Source: Branchiostoma floridae
Lineage: Eukaryota; Chordata; Leptocardii; Amphioxiformes; Branchiostomatidae
NCBI RefSeq assembly: GCF_000003815.2
Contig: NC_049987.1
Span: 4,260,907-4,324,906 of the forward strand
DNA length: 64,000 nt
Reading direction: 5' to 3'
In this document: piece by piece, positions 1-10,701 of the stretch
Layout of the letters: each line of letters opens with the position of its first letter
Position numbering within the stretch: the stretch's first letter is position 1
Position numbers and translations under genes: made by a program
The notes under the pieces: model-generated
What the model saw: the letters and a program-made list of their open reading frames with translations, nothing else
What the model was told of the DNA's origin: nothing
Databases searched by the model: none

Positions 1-99
1 ATAGATTATGTAAATACCTAGTACCTACAGATTTTGTAATGGTGTAAATGAACGAAACTGGTGAAGATCCCGTCTAAGTTTCCTACCTTTCTTCTCTCC

Positions 100-405
100 T
101 TCTTGCCCCTTTCTTTCTTTCTTTCTTTTCTGTCTATTTCCTCCTTGCACCTTTCTTCACATTTCTTTTTTTCGTTACTTTTCCCTTCCTTGTCCTTCTT
201 TCTCGTTCTTCCCTTATCTCTTTCTTTCTTTCAATATTCCTTTCTTTCTTTCTTCCTTTCGTTTCGGTTAATTTATTTATGTCTTTCTCCTTTTCTTTCT
301 TTTTTATTCATAACTTTTTTCAAAGCTTCTTACGTTTTCTTCCCTTCTTTCCGTTTCTTTCTTCTTTCTTATAGCAGTTTCGTAACCTCTCCTACTCTTG
401 TGTTT
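100..405 (+). repeat. Pyrimidine-rich CTTT/CTTTC tract before an exon
   Basis: About 300 bases almost purely of C and T with repeated CTTT units. It ends in a clean 3' splice site (TTTTCAG) at 401-409, so it acts as, or merges with, the polypyrimidine tract of the next exon. The open frame across it is low-complexity Phe/Leu/Ser and is not a gene. Confidence 0.75.
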
Positions 406-409
406 TCAG

Positions 410-701
410 GACATACGAAAACTTGACCTCATCGAAGGATGAAGTCAAAGACAACGCCCTTAGTACGACTAATCCACGTGCACCCAAGACTGTTGCGATC
501 ATTACACAGAGAAAACAATTAATTCCTGAACTTAACAACAATAAAACATACCTGAATGACTCTCTGGTAGTCGGTACGAGATGGTATCGGAGTGTATCAA
601 CACCAACAAGCGGGAAAACTGGAACCACAGTGCTGCCAACAACGCCTCTAGACAAACGGGGCCCCACGTGGTTCCTGCGTGACGATACCTACACAAAATC
701 G
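410..701 (+). CDS. Sialyltransferase exon: stem region
   Basis: Starts after TTTTCAG and ends before GTGATC; enters in phase with two bases from an upstream exon. Encodes a Thr/Asn/Lys-rich stem ending in [14 protein letters not shown], which joins in frame to KCPSAIRK of the next exon, as in ST6GalNAc proteins. The Ser/Thr-rich character fits a Golgi enzyme stem. Confidence 0.75.
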
Positions 702-3700
702 GTGATCCATTCTTTCAACTTATAACGATTATGGTGTCCCTTTCTTTGAAACATTTGCACTAGTCTGGAGCCTTTAGGGTTACAAGGAATACATGTAAGC
801 CTACCTGTCTTAGCTTTCCCGGTTTCGTAAATATTCTGTTTACCAGTTTAGTTGAAGTATCAAAGGGCATTTTTTTTGGTAACATGCGGATGGATACGGG
901 CGAAATCAGCACGTCACCGGAACGTATTGCGCCTGCGCGAAAAGTATAGACATGCTAAACCTTGCTAAACCCCCGGTTTACTAAAGGGCCACATTTAAGA
1001 ATGTACGTGCGTATATAAGGGTAAAATCCCGTGTACGTTTTACATGAAACCATGTCTCTAACATATACTGTGCAACAAGCGGGATTTCAATGCAACGTTG
1101 ACCAAACCAAGCCCCAAAACACCAGGGTTCGCGCAGGCGCAGTACGTTCCGGAGACGTGCTGGCGAAATCTGAGGTAAAATGCAGCGACACCTAGCTACA
1201 GTGTGAAGTAGTACAGTTAGTATTGCCCTGCTGAGGGAGGTGACAGACGATCACAGAAAGATCGACAATAATTTTGTGTCTTGATTGTGAATAAAGACCA
1301 TATTATCAATGAAGACAAAGAAATTAACATTGGTCTCACCATTCCAGTCTACACATTCGTCATATTTGTGGGCAACAGATGGCATCTTTAATGATAAAGT
1401 TTAAACTTTTTTCCAACACAACAGAAAGACTCGAAATCTAAGAAGAAGGTCGGAGTACTCGACCGAAAATTTTGAGTCTTTCTGTTGTGTTGGAACAAAT
1501 CTTAAACCTTTTCACTGTGGAATTTACCAACACAGATGAGCTTTCATTCACATCTTTCACATAGCTGGTTATATTCTATTTTTCCTTACAGAAATGCCCC
1601 AGTGCAATTCGTAAGCACCCAGAGAAGGTTCCTGAGTTCATTCCCGACATTCCAGTCCTTATGTGGAACGATCACATCAACCCTGAGGAGTACGTCAGGC
1701 TTCAGCAGTTCAAACAGAGCTATGGCTGGAAAGACATGTCTTATGAAGGTAAGCAAAATTAGAAAGGTAACACTTGCAAGCAAATACAGAATGTTTCTCT
1801 TCAAATCTCAGCTAAAGTTCTAATTCGAGTTCTAAAATGTTCAAGTATGCAAATGACATTGCGTAACAAAGTATTGCCCTGTTTAGTCTTACTCAAACAC
1901 ATCCGTATGTGTGGTTACCAGCCCCTCCAGCTCTGTCCTGCCACTTGCTATGTACATTGTGTAATCGGGCACCACAGGGTGTCTGCTACAATGGTGTCTG
2001 TAACCATGGTGACAGCCGTCTGGTCCAGGTCATTTAGCACATTTTTTAAAATAAGAATACGTTAGAAGAAACAGAGTTAAAACAATATGTTTCCTTTCAT
2101 GGAGGTAAACATGAACTAAACAGCGACACCTAGCTGCAGTATGAAAAAGAACCAGTTACTAGTACTAGTATTGCCCTGAGGAAAGTAACAGACATGTAGA
2201 CAGTCGCGGAAACGTTCAGGCTGTGTTCTGCGTTGTAAACAAGAATCTTGTTATCCATTGATTCTCTAACCTGATGAATTGCATCGGGACTACCATACGA
2301 TACTACTACTGCTAAATCAGTTAACCTGGATGTTCCATTTTTACTGCAGACATAGAGAACTGTCTCCGTCACTTCAACACGTCTGCCCACCGCTACATGT
2401 TCCCGGGCTGGACGCCGGACCACACCGGCTGTATCCGGTGTGCTGTTGTCGGTAACGGTGGGATCCTGAAGGGGTCTGGCAAGGGGAAGGAGATAGACGA
2501 ACACGACTTTGTCTGGAGGTACGTCACAAGCTTCCCTCGTGTTTTCTCAGTGTCAAATCCGTTCACGTATAATAAGCTCTTTCACAGAATTTACAATAAG
2601 CACGTTCACCGTACTGAGTACGCATGTGCAGCAACAGGAATCCTGGGTAATATGTCAAAGGTGAAGGCCCATCAGAAGTCTCTACAACGTAATGGCGTCT
2701 ACAAAATTGCGGAATGTTTTGCATAACACTGTACAAACGTGTTTTTAATGTTTAAGTCTTGGGGCTTTCACCTTTGACATATCAGCCATAATTCTTTAAC
2801 GCTGCACATACGTACTCGGTGAGGTGAACGTGCTTATTAACATCGTAAAAATTTCATACACTATTTTCACAAACAAAGATCTCTTACCAACAAGGTACCT
2901 CATGTTGAAATGACCAGGAGCATATGTCTGGTGACCTGAATGGAAGTGTGACGTTAGAAACAGGTCAAAGGTGTCCTGTAGTCTGTATCACCCCCCGTCT
3001 AGGTTAAGGAATGGACGATGAGCTTAATCTGATGTACTTTGCATGCTTGCCTCAATAGATTGCCTCAGGTAACATACTGACTCATCTCCTCAATACAAAA
3101 TAAACTTGTCCACCTGTCATATTTCCATGAGATCATTAACGCTACTTCAACTTTATCCGCGAGGTAACCTATACTCGTTGTATTTAAAAGAAAGGCATAT
3201 GTTGATGTCAAGTCGATTTCGAGCTGCAATGTTTTTAAGATATCTTAAATATTTTTAAAATATCTTAAATATCTTTAAAAATATTGGCATTCTGAAACCA
3301 TCGTTTACTTGAAATCCCTAAATACCCTGTTTATTTAAAACAACGCATATAGGTTACCCAACGAATAAAGGTGAACTATTATTACATGCATGAAGTGACA
3401 TGTAGTGAACTCCTGTCGTTGGCACGTTAGAGTGAACGCCGCCATAACCAAGGGCTTCGAAGATGACGTGGGGAAAAGAACATCCTTTTACTTCCACTGC
3501 GTGAACAGCATGATGAGGTCCGTGTCAAGTGCGCATCAATATGGCTTCCGCCATCCACCACAAAACAAGGTGACGAATTGTTTGATACCAAAGTTCTTTT
3601 TATTTATTTATTTATTTATTAGGATTCTCCATATTCGATGAATATATATGGAGGGTATGGCGAAACAGGTGTCAATGGACACCTTTTCAAAGCTGCCATA

Positions 3701-6700
3701 CACACATGTTCGCACATGTCACGGCGGGGTTATACCGCCCCTTACGGTGTGACATACCCTTTCGCTGATACGGTATGGAGGTTCGCCACGCCTCCAGCCG
3801 GGTGATTTGAAGTGAATCACCAACTCCAGACAGAAGGGTTTGCTCCATCTCACACCGCACCATCGCACGTGTGGGGGTTCTTTAACGTGCATAGGGTGTG
3901 ACTCTCCCCATACACGGGACCTCCATTTAACGTCCTATCCGAGGGATTTTCACCTGAGTATAGTGAGGAAAGCCGTGTTAAGGGCCTTTCCCAAGGGCAC
4001 AAGATCGGTGACACGCAGACGGATTCGAACCCACAATCTCTCGGTCACGAGTCACAAATGCTGCCGCTGCGCCACGCGGTCCCACTTCTTTGTAACGCTA
4101 GTTCACCTTTGTTCGTGGGGTAACCTATATCCGTTGTTTTTAAATAAAGGGTATTTGGGGATACCGAGTCAAAGTACTGTGTTTTAATTTTGAATGTTGC
4201 AGTTTGAAAGCACCATTTGTTGACTTGATACCCATAAGTACTCTGTCTTTTTTAAACAACGGATAAAAGCTACCCCACGGATAAATGTACGCCGACGTTA
4301 CACAACCAAGTGTTTCAATCAAAATTGTCGTTTCGGTGACCGTTTGTCACCTTCTTCTATGTATTAAATGATGAAAGGTATGTCAAGACATACCTACTGA
4401 TCATAATCTTCCCAGGGCCCTAACTAATCTCCAAGCAGATCCTGCGGTAGCATAAGTAGGGGGGGGGGGACACTATTTTGCAAAAATGCAGTTTTTAATG
4501 AAATACGCCCCTAGAAATATGGAGACGGTCCATCTGAATATGAAAATGCAAAAATTTTGAAAATATTTGATTGCTAACCCCCCTGTACATGCCCCCTGAA
4601 GTTTTTAAGTCGACAATGTACTAAACTAGTATAACGCTATACTACCAAACATGCTTAATGTCTTAGAAATTGTACTTTGGCATCCTTGGCAGAATATTTG
4701 ACTTCAGGAGAGATCATTGTGGATATCTGAACCTCCAAATGTATTTCCCATGCAAATATGGACTATTCCAAATCACCCCCATGGCAAAAATGGACTGATC
4801 CAAACTCAAAATTGGACAAAACGGGCTACAGGTATATCATAGTATAGTCTGTATTCATTTCTACCAATTTTTACACTCAATCGCACAGGGGCAGTTAGCC
4901 TTGTAGGATTTTAAAACGCCAGTGGTACTGAAATACTCTGCAAAACAGATTTCTTTGTAGCGAAATGGAGTATCACAAGTTTTCACATGCTGAATCAGGT
5001 CCGGGTTCAGGTCCGGACCTCTGGACCTGAACCACACCTGCATGAACCTGAATTTTCTGTACCGTTTACCCACTCCTATCAGGCACCCCTGTAGTTACAT
5101 GTAACTTACGTTTTATCCTATCAAGAAATAAATACGTATGCATGTAGGTGCACAGGGGGAAAGTTGTGTTCCAACTGAAAAATTTCAGGTTGCCCACTGT
5201 GCTACCTGGATTTAAGATTACGACTTACGTTGCGCCAACCAAAATGCATTTTCAAGTGTGCAAGTGGGTATTTCACTGTTGCTGGAGGTAAAGGATGCAG
5301 CCTTCAGGTTTATCTCTTAGGAGATGTTCCAACAGACAAGGAAATAAGAAGTCTGTAGTGCCATTGTCCAAGTGGTAACCACAATTACCAATCTGAAGTG
5401 GTACAGAAAAAGAGAAGAGAACCTGGATCGTTTAGACAGTACAGTAGAGAAGTCAGGAAAGGAGGCAGGATACCAGAGATTCTGATAGCTTGGAAGAGAA
5501 ATGAAGAGGAGCTTAAGAATTAAGCAAGGACTCAATGGGAAAGAGATTGCAAACATTGCTGTTGATTGGAAGAGAGACAAATACCTACTACAAACCCTGA
5601 AAACCCAACATGGATCTTTCACATCAACAGCAGAAGTTGATATATTGTAAGTGTAAAGCTCAGCCAAACTCAAGAACACAGCCCTGTCACTACCAATAAC
5701 CACGAAAACTCCATCTGCGGTCAACCTAAAATTGTACTTGAACAATGTTGCACGCCATTGACATCATCAATGAGTATAAATTTGACTATGGTTCTTTTGA
5801 TTCTGTTGTAAATAGATGTACCAATAGAACACTGTTGAAATTCAGTATCACAGGCATCTTGCTTACAATGACAGATATCAGGGCTCGAAATATTACCTGC
5901 TTATGCAGGGTAGTGCAGGTAAAATTGGAGCTGTGCAGGTATTTCTGATGTCTACCTGCACCTAACCTGCACTGGTCCAAGTACTGGGTACAGGTTAGTG
6001 CAGCTAAAATTGGAGCTGTGTAGGTATTTCTGATGTCTACCTGCACCTAACCTGCACTGGTCCATGTACTGGGTACAGGTTAGTGCAGGTAAAATTGGAG
6101 CTGTGCAGGTATTTCTGGTGTCTACCTGCACCTAACCTGCACTGGTCCGTGTAATGGGTATATACAGGTTAGTGCAGGTAAAATTGGAGCTGTGCAGGTT
6201 AGTGCAGGTAAGATTGGAGCTGTGCAGGTATTTTTGATGTCTACCTGAACCAAACTTGCCCTGGTCCCAAATACTAGGTTTTTATACATAAACGTTATAT
6301 GATGTAGGTATACGTGGATTGTTATTAGCTGCATTGAATGTTACCACTACCATCTATATTAAGTAATATTCTGTAGAAAAGAAAAAAAATAGCAATGGTT
6401 CCTGAACAATTTTAGTATGAACTATACTTCCAAAATTCAGAGTGGTACAGGTAAAATTTGTCTGCAGCAGGCTATTCTTAATGTTACCTGCACCAGTGCA
6501 GGTACGCAGAAAAAGTATTTCAAGCCTTGGATATAGTATGTACATGTACAAGAGAGCCTAGTAGTAGAGAGAACAGTTAACGGTTGCTTTCTTGTCCATA
6601 CTTGACGACACATATACAAAAATACTGGTTTTAAGCTTGGTAAAAAAACTGTGTTTTTGTAACCTTGAAACAATGTTTCTTTTTGAAGTTGCCCAATTCC

Positions 6701-7510
6701 TTGGCATGAGTTTCTTAAAATCTTACCACTATTCTTGTGAAGCTAAAGACACTCTGTAGTTGATTTGGGTACTCTTTGTTATTCTCAGCACTTGTCGAAT
6801 TACTGCCCTACCGTGATTTCCCTGTTTTTGGCCAAATAATTGAAATTCGCCCCAATACTTGCTGCCTTGTTGCCATGGCAACCAAGAATATTAAGCCAAA
6901 ACCTGATAGAAAGGTATCTTGGAGTGTAATGTATCATTTAATTACACAAAATGTGCAAAAAGAACTGAAGTAATGCAGTCAGTGCTTGCAGACCTTACCA
7001 AACTTCAGGGGGTATGTACAGGGGGGTTAGAGTTTTACAATTGCCTAATTTTTGTGATTTCTGTGTTTACATAGATCATCTCCATATTTTAGAATGCGTA
7101 TTTCAAAAAGTTTGTACTAATGTCCCCCCCTAGCATAAGATAGTATCAATAGCCGCGAAAAATTAGTGAAGCCGGCTAAGGAGTGTGTATGCGACCGGTG
7201 CCCGTTTGACTCCCTTTTGCCGGCTAAGCTCCTTTGAGCTTTGATACTATCTTATGGCACAGTAGGATCTGCTTGCAGTTGGCTATAACAGGAAAACCAT
7301 CATTTTTCGTTAGGTTGAACATGGGCAACATTGGAAATCTTATGATATATTTCAACATCTATTCCTTACTTTAGGATACGGTGTATGTCTCCGTTTCCAA
7401 AGGCAGAAGGGACTACGAGTACATGGATGCGGCTATTAGTTGGAGGACGATCACGTCAGGAATAGACAAGGCTCACGAGTGAGTTTGTTTGTTTATGTAC
7501 TTGTGTGTGT

Positions 7511-7558
<48 letters not shown>

Positions 7559-7572
7559 ATGGAAGAGAGAGC

Positions 7573-7619
<47 letters not shown>

Positions 7620-8583
7620 TGTATGTTTTATTTGATACTGTCAGGGCCATAATACCGTCAAATTACGAGGCTGTTGTACCGCCTGTGAAGGCTATAACTG
7701 TCGCGTGATAAAAATGCGACAGTTATAGCGTATACATGATTTTAGTGTATACGGTGACGTCAAGCCTGATTAGTTACTATGGTCATTTCAAAAGTGTGGA
7801 CCGGTGGGCTCTACACTGCCTCCTTCACTCCTCGCGCGAAGAAATCCTGTTCTGTCTTAGGATTTTGATCTTGTCCAACGAAATGGAATGTCCCGGAGAC
7901 TCTATGTGTTGCGCCACCTCAGACGATTTGACAGAGCTAGGACGCCGATGCTGGAGGAACCTTGTTTTCAGTGCACGTTCCGTCTCACCAATGTATCTTA
8001 TATATTGTATTTTGAATTATTCCCAAACTCTAGCCCCCCGTATGAGTATGGTGTCAAACCTGCGAATACGAAGTTCCGAATGCTTCATCCTGACTTCACG
8101 AGATATCTGAAGTACCAGTGAGTATAAGCTCGCTCACACTTCCAAGTGCGCATGCGGGCTGACTGGAATTATGTGAAATGTGTCAAAGGTGCATGCCCAC
8201 GTAGTACATAACTTAACTTATCTTGATTTGCATTACATAACAATGTCTCTTATGTCTCAAATAGAGTAAAACATATCTTCCTCTTCAGTTGGCTGAACTC
8301 GTCACATGGTTATGGGCGGTTTGAAGGCATCTACCAACCATCTAAGGGAGCCGTCATGTTGCTGACCGCCCTGCATACCTGTGACGTCACTTCCGCTTAT
8401 GGCTTCCTCACTTCCGATTACAGACAGTACAGTAATCACTATTACGAGAAAGACTGGCAAAAATTTGAGTTTTACGCCAATCATGATTTTAAAATGGAGA
8501 TGAAATTATGGGATAGACTAGATAAAGCAGGGCTGATGACCTTGTATAGAGGAATCAAAACCGAAGCAGCCGAAAAAAACTGA
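410..8583 (+). CDS. GT29 sialyltransferase, ST6GalNAc-like (seven exons, 5' end outside window)
   Basis: Type II Golgi glycosyltransferase that would move sialic acid from CMP-sialic acid to GalNAc of O-glycans. Exons read at 410-701, 1592-1748, 2350-2518, 3431-3569, 7375-7478, 8034-8117 and 8289-8583 have GT/AG borders and matching phases, giving about 412 codons and a stop. The sialylmotif L lies in exon 3 ([15 protein letters not shown]), a KFRMLHPDF block in exon 6, and the sialylmotif S ([18 protein letters not shown]) and motif VS (HYYE) in the last exon. The tail after HYYE resembles vertebrate ST6GalNAc1/2, so the catalytic domain looks complete. The cytoplasmic tail and membrane anchor should be on an exon before position 1. 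The exact subfamily (1, 2 or a lineage-specific paralogue) cannot be settled from reading alone. Confidence 0.9.
905..1166. mobile_element. Foldback/MITE with ~35-bp GC-rich inverted ends
   Basis: Imperfect inverted arms at about 909-945 and 1127-1165 share ACGTACTGCGCCTGCGCGAA-type sequence (one base differs on the left). The interior holds a TATATAAG stretch at 1013. No coding capacity. Lies in a sialyltransferase intron. Confidence 0.6.
1183..1250 (+). repeat. Dispersed repeat copy 1
   Basis: CAGCGACACCTAGCT followed by a TATTGCCCTG block recurs at 2121-2195 in the same order and spacing, so this is one of two copies of a dispersed repeat in neighbouring introns of the sialyltransferase. 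Confidence 0.6.
1411..1495. repeat. Hairpin-forming inverted repeat
   Basis: Arms at 1411-1434 and 1470-1495 are near-perfect reverse complements (ACACAACAGAAAGACTC on the left), with a second small palindrome GGTCGAGTACTCCGACC-like between them. Intronic. Confidence 0.75.
1592..1748 (+). CDS. Sialyltransferase exon 2 of window
   Basis: Preceded by TTTCCTTACAG and followed by GTAAGC. Encodes [19 protein letters not shown], then [19 protein letters not shown] and YGWKDMSYE, matching the segment before sialylmotif L in ST6GalNAc enzymes. Ends one base into a codon. Confidence 0.88.
2121..2195 (+). repeat. Dispersed repeat copy 2
   Basis: Second copy of the repeat at 1183-1250, with the same CAGCGACACCTAGCT start and TATTGCCCTG block, in the next intron. 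Confidence 0.6.
2350..2518 (+). CDS. Sialyltransferase exon 3: sialylmotif L
   Basis: Follows TTACTGCAG and ends before GTACGT. Carries the long sialylmotif ([19 protein letters not shown] then [10 protein letters not shown]) that binds the CMP-sialic acid donor. The first Cys of the motif forms the conserved disulphide with motif S in this family. Phase agrees with both neighbours. Confidence 0.92.
2592..2850. mobile_element. Foldback/MITE element
   Basis: AATAAGCACGTTCACCGTAC near 2596 is inverted as GGTGAACGTGCTTATT near 2822. GTCAAAGGTGAAGGCC near 2657 is inverted as GGGCTTTCACCTTTGAC near 2762. The whole stretch can fold as one long hairpin and has no coding capacity. Confidence 0.65.
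3138..3383. mobile_element. MITE, family copy 1
   Basis: Inverted ends: GAGGTAACCTATACTCGTTG on the left and CAACGCATATAGGTTACCC on the right. The same ends and length recur at 4093-4300, so these are two copies of one MITE family. Confidence 0.65.
3431..3569 (+). CDS. Sialyltransferase exon 4
   Basis: Follows GGCACGTTAG and ends before GTGACG. Encodes [20 protein letters not shown], the conserved block between motifs L and S where family members have a GFE-D-VG-TSFY pattern. Phase agrees with exons 3 and 5. Confidence 0.88.
3597..4083 (-). mobile_element. tRNA-derived SINE, full length
   Basis: Read on the minus strand it starts GGGACCGCGTGGCGCAGCGG, an A-box-like tRNA head, has the B box GGTTCGAATCC, then a ~400-bp body and a TAAATAAATAAA tail at 3597-3621. 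Related heads and the shared TCACCGATCTTGTGCCC block occur at 26948 and 47190, so it belongs to an amplified family. Pol III transcription from the internal boxes is known for such SINEs. Confidence 0.85.
4093..4300. mobile_element. MITE, family copy 2
   Basis: Ends GGGGTAACCTATATCCGTTG and AACAACGGATAAAAGCTACC are inverted copies of each other and match the element at 3138-3383. It abuts the SINE at 3597-4083. Confidence 0.65.
5879..6530. mobile_element. Non-autonomous hAT-like element
   Basis: Ends CAGGGCTCGAAATAT and, on the other strand, CCAAGGCTTGAAATAC form short imperfect terminal inverted repeats of the type seen in hAT elements. The interior is mostly a minisatellite and holds no transposase. 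A clear 8-bp target duplication could not be read. Confidence 0.5.
5911..6250 (+). repeat. 85-bp minisatellite, ~4 copies
   Basis: Units start TAGTGCAGGTAAAATTGGAG at 5911, 5996, 6081 and 6170, plus a short 30-bp partial unit at 6200. It lies inside the hAT-like element. Confidence 0.85.
7375..7478 (+). CDS. Sialyltransferase exon 5
   Basis: Follows TTACTTTAG and ends before GTGAGT. Encodes [19 protein letters not shown], matching the RDYEW-type block of ST6GalNAc1/2. Followed at once by a GA microsatellite. Confidence 0.85.
7511..7619 (+). repeat. (GA)n microsatellite
   Basis: Two long AGAG runs interrupted by GCATGGAAGAGAGAGCATG, just after the donor of the preceding exon. Open frames across it on both strands are low complexity only. 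Confidence 0.95.
8034..8117 (+). CDS. Sialyltransferase exon 6
   Basis: Follows CCCAAACTCTAG and ends before GTGAGT. Encodes [20 protein letters not shown] and FTRYLKY. The [11 protein letters not shown] pattern is a conserved GT29 block just before sialylmotif S. Phase fits exons 5 and 7. Confidence 0.9.
8289..8583 (+). CDS. Sialyltransferase last exon: motifs S and VS
   Basis: Follows CTCTTCAG. Encodes [40 protein letters not shown] (sialylmotif S), HYYE (motif VS, with the family's catalytic His) and [17 protein letters not shown] near the C-terminus, then stops with TGA at 8581-8583. Confidence 0.93.
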
Positions 8584-8625
8584 AAAAGAGACAATGAAAT
8601 CATTGACGTCATCATAATGACTATG

Positions 8626-8631
8626 AATAAA
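8626..8631 (+). promoter_or_regulatory. Polyadenylation signal of the sialyltransferase
   Basis: AATAAA lies 43 bases after the stop codon. Position and sense fit a short 3' UTR. Confidence 0.6.
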
Positions 8632-8740
8632 GACTAAACTTTACGTGACCAACACTTAGAAGAATATAATCCATAATAATGAAATATGTTGCCATAGCGA
8701 CAGTTTTATTATTGATACGTATTTTAATGACCAGTGTGTT

Positions 8741-8975
8741 GGATTTGCAAATTAGCCCCTGATTTGCACGGTAAGCATTTAATTATGTAAGGCGTCTCTG
8801 AAGCTATCTACATTCCAAATATCATGAAGATCCGTCAACCCATTCCCGAGTTATTTCCCTCTAAAGGGATACTGCAACTACGCAGGCGTGGAAAAATTAT
8901 TGACATGCCTGCGGAATTTTGCATTGGGGACACACGCTATACTATTAGCCTTGTGCTTGAGGCGTCGCCAAAAAA
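8741..8975 (+). repeat. AT-rich dispersed repeat (GCAAATTAGCCCCTGATTTG type)
   Basis: Contains AAATTAGCCCCTGATTTGC, then GATCCGTCAACCCATTCCCG and GAGGCGTCGCCAAAAA. Related pieces recur at 10795-10830 and, in two versions, at 37995-38545. Non-coding. Confidence 0.6.
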
Positions 8976-9375
8976 ATTAGGACTCACCCAGAATGGACCT
9001 GTCCACTGCTACTTCCGGAACGTGACGACCACTGTCGCTTTCTTAAGGATCAATACTGATGACCTAACACTTCAGAATGTGATCGTGTGGATACGTGACG
9101 TCAGCAATTGGTCAAACGTGCCAGGAAATTTTTATGACGCCCACTGTCTCTGTTCAGTGATGGCTGGAGTGCCCTGATGTATATAGCCTATTTTATACCC
9201 CTTTACAAAGTAGTACGTTCTGAAGTAAATGCTAAGGTAACAAAGCATCTATTAGATTATGTACATGTGAATGTCAATTGCATAGATTATAAATTTAGTA
9301 TAATTCATGGAGATATAAGGTCTCAGGTATTGATCCTGAAGGGGACAGTGGAAATTTTGATCCATTAAAACCTTT

Positions 9376-9853
9376 GTGTTGGAAGAAAGTTTAACGCTGT
9401 ACATACTATGATTCCTATTCACAATGGCGCACCTGCCCTACGCGCGCCGGACAGGTGATGAATTAAACTAAATTTGGGCTCAACGAATAAGGAGTGGCAT
9501 GCAACTGAGTAGAATATGCAAATAAGGTAGGGTATATAAGGGGTAGACAAGAAACAGAAGTGAGCGCGAAGTTTGGAATGGGGGGATGGCGGGGGACAGG
9601 AAGAATATTAAGCAAGGTAGTAAGGGGAGCTAAGGGCACTACCGTAGCCTGGTAAAGGGATAGAGGGTAAAAAGTAAGGGAAGATGTTGGTCGCTTCCCC
9701 ACCCACCCACCCAACAGTAGGGCTTGTCGTGGAGCATCGCTTCACGCCCTGGTCTGAGATGGGGCTTTTTCCGCACTCCTCTCTCTCTCCCCATCACATG
9801 GCTGGGGCGTGTGGGATGGGTGTGGCGTTGGGAATATTTTACTACCAACACAG
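9376..9853. mobile_element. Candidate solo LTR or similar element with promoter-like core
   Basis: Bounded by TGTGTTGG and CCAACACA, an inverted TG...CA pair. The interior has ATGCAAATAAGG at 9515 and TATATAAGG at 9533, which look like an octamer and a TATA box. No target duplication could be read, so a solo LTR is only one possibility. The right end plus GATGAGCTTTCAT also occurs at 1527. Confidence 0.3.
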
Positions 9854-10141
9854 ATGAGCTTTCATGATATTAATTGCATGTTGGCCCTGGAACCGAGGAG
9901 CTAGTCTATGTAGGCCATGAAAGGATGGTATCTAGGCTAGGTTAGCCTGGTCATCATTCTCCACTTGGGAATTGTGTATCTCTGTTGAAACTACCTACCA
10001 AATATTATTGACATCCGTTGTTCCTTTGTTTAGTTTAAAATTTTTTCATACTTAGAAACGCCCTGATTGGAGGTTGACTTCAAAATGCGAGAAAAAACCT
10101 GGCCAGTCAGTAAAGCTAAAGGTTTACTGACCGTGCGTGTT

Positions 10142-10173
10142 GTTTTTTTTTTTTTTGGGGGGGGGGGGGGGGG
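10142..10173 (+). repeat. poly(T)-poly(G) junction
   Basis: A run of T directly followed by a run of G. The same kind of junction occurs at 36550 and 37341. Such tracts are prone to sequencing error. Confidence 0.9.
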
Positions 10174-10700
10174 AGGCCACGTCAACGTCCGCCACATATT
10201 TCTGAAATCGTTCAGGCTGTACAGGGCAGGAGCGTCGCCCGTACTGGCACGTACGCTGGGCGAATCCGCAGCCCGACGGCACGGAAAGTTTTGTCTGCAC
10301 GTATTCCCTACGAGTTCGTGCTTACCACTTACGTATACGGATCCCAAAAGATTGCCTACGTTTTGGCACGTTGACACAGCACGTATTTCGGGTTGTGCCC
10401 TTTAGGTTTAACACTAATCACATAGACACAGCTGGACGCCTGAGTACACCCACGATTTGCTCACGACACTCTGACTGGTTTCTAACATTACCTGCCGCCA
10501 AGACGCCTTGATCCTCAGAAGTGGCGCCCGATGATGGGGAGATTTCACGGGCGCTACGACGATACTTCCAAAGAAGCAAGAATGTCCTTGGTTACATTTA
10601 CATTGGCCACCACTTGATTTTGTGTACCAATTCTATGAACAAAGTAATGAAATTCTTCATTTACTGAAAGAAAATGTTTGTAACCTCCATGCTACTTTTA
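10174..10700. other. No gene recognised
   Basis: CpG-bearing, non-coding stretch downstream of the SDR gene. No frame with a family motif. Confidence 0.5.
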
Positions 10701-10701
10701 C

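Larger units (their letters stand above)
4422..7277. mobile_element. ~2.85 kb element bounded by long inverted repeats
   Basis: The left arm (about 4422-4618) and right arm (about 7001-7277) are inverted copies: AAGCAGATCCTGCGGTAGCA on the left matches AGGATCTGCTTGC on the right, and ACCCCCCTGTACATGCCCCC is inverted as GGGGGTATGTACAGGGGGGT. The right arm carries an extra internal palindrome (ATAAGATAGTATCAA at 7135 and TTGATACTATCTTAT at 7237). No transposase was seen between the arms. A related end lies at 61349-61420. Confidence 0.55.

Noticed and set aside
61-426. Open frame rich in Phe, Leu and Ser
   Set aside because: It is the translation of a CT-rich tract and ends at the 3' splice site of the first sialyltransferase exon.
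3950-4083. tRNA-gene-like A and B boxes (also at 26950, 47280 and 47675)
   Set aside because: Each is the head of a SINE with a body and, where complete, an A-rich tail; cloverleafs are degraded and the same blocks recur.
5317-5745. 142-codon open frame on the minus strand
   Set aside because: No family motif, no clean splice sites, and it lies inside the repeat-bounded element at 4422-7277.
7440-7708. Open frames through the GA microsatellite
   Set aside because: Only Arg/Glu or Leu/Ser repeats; the true exon ends at 7478.
7736-8110. 124-codon open frame on the plus strand
   Set aside because: It overlaps the sialyltransferase exon at 8034-8117 in another frame and has no motif; the exon frame carries KFRMLHPDF.
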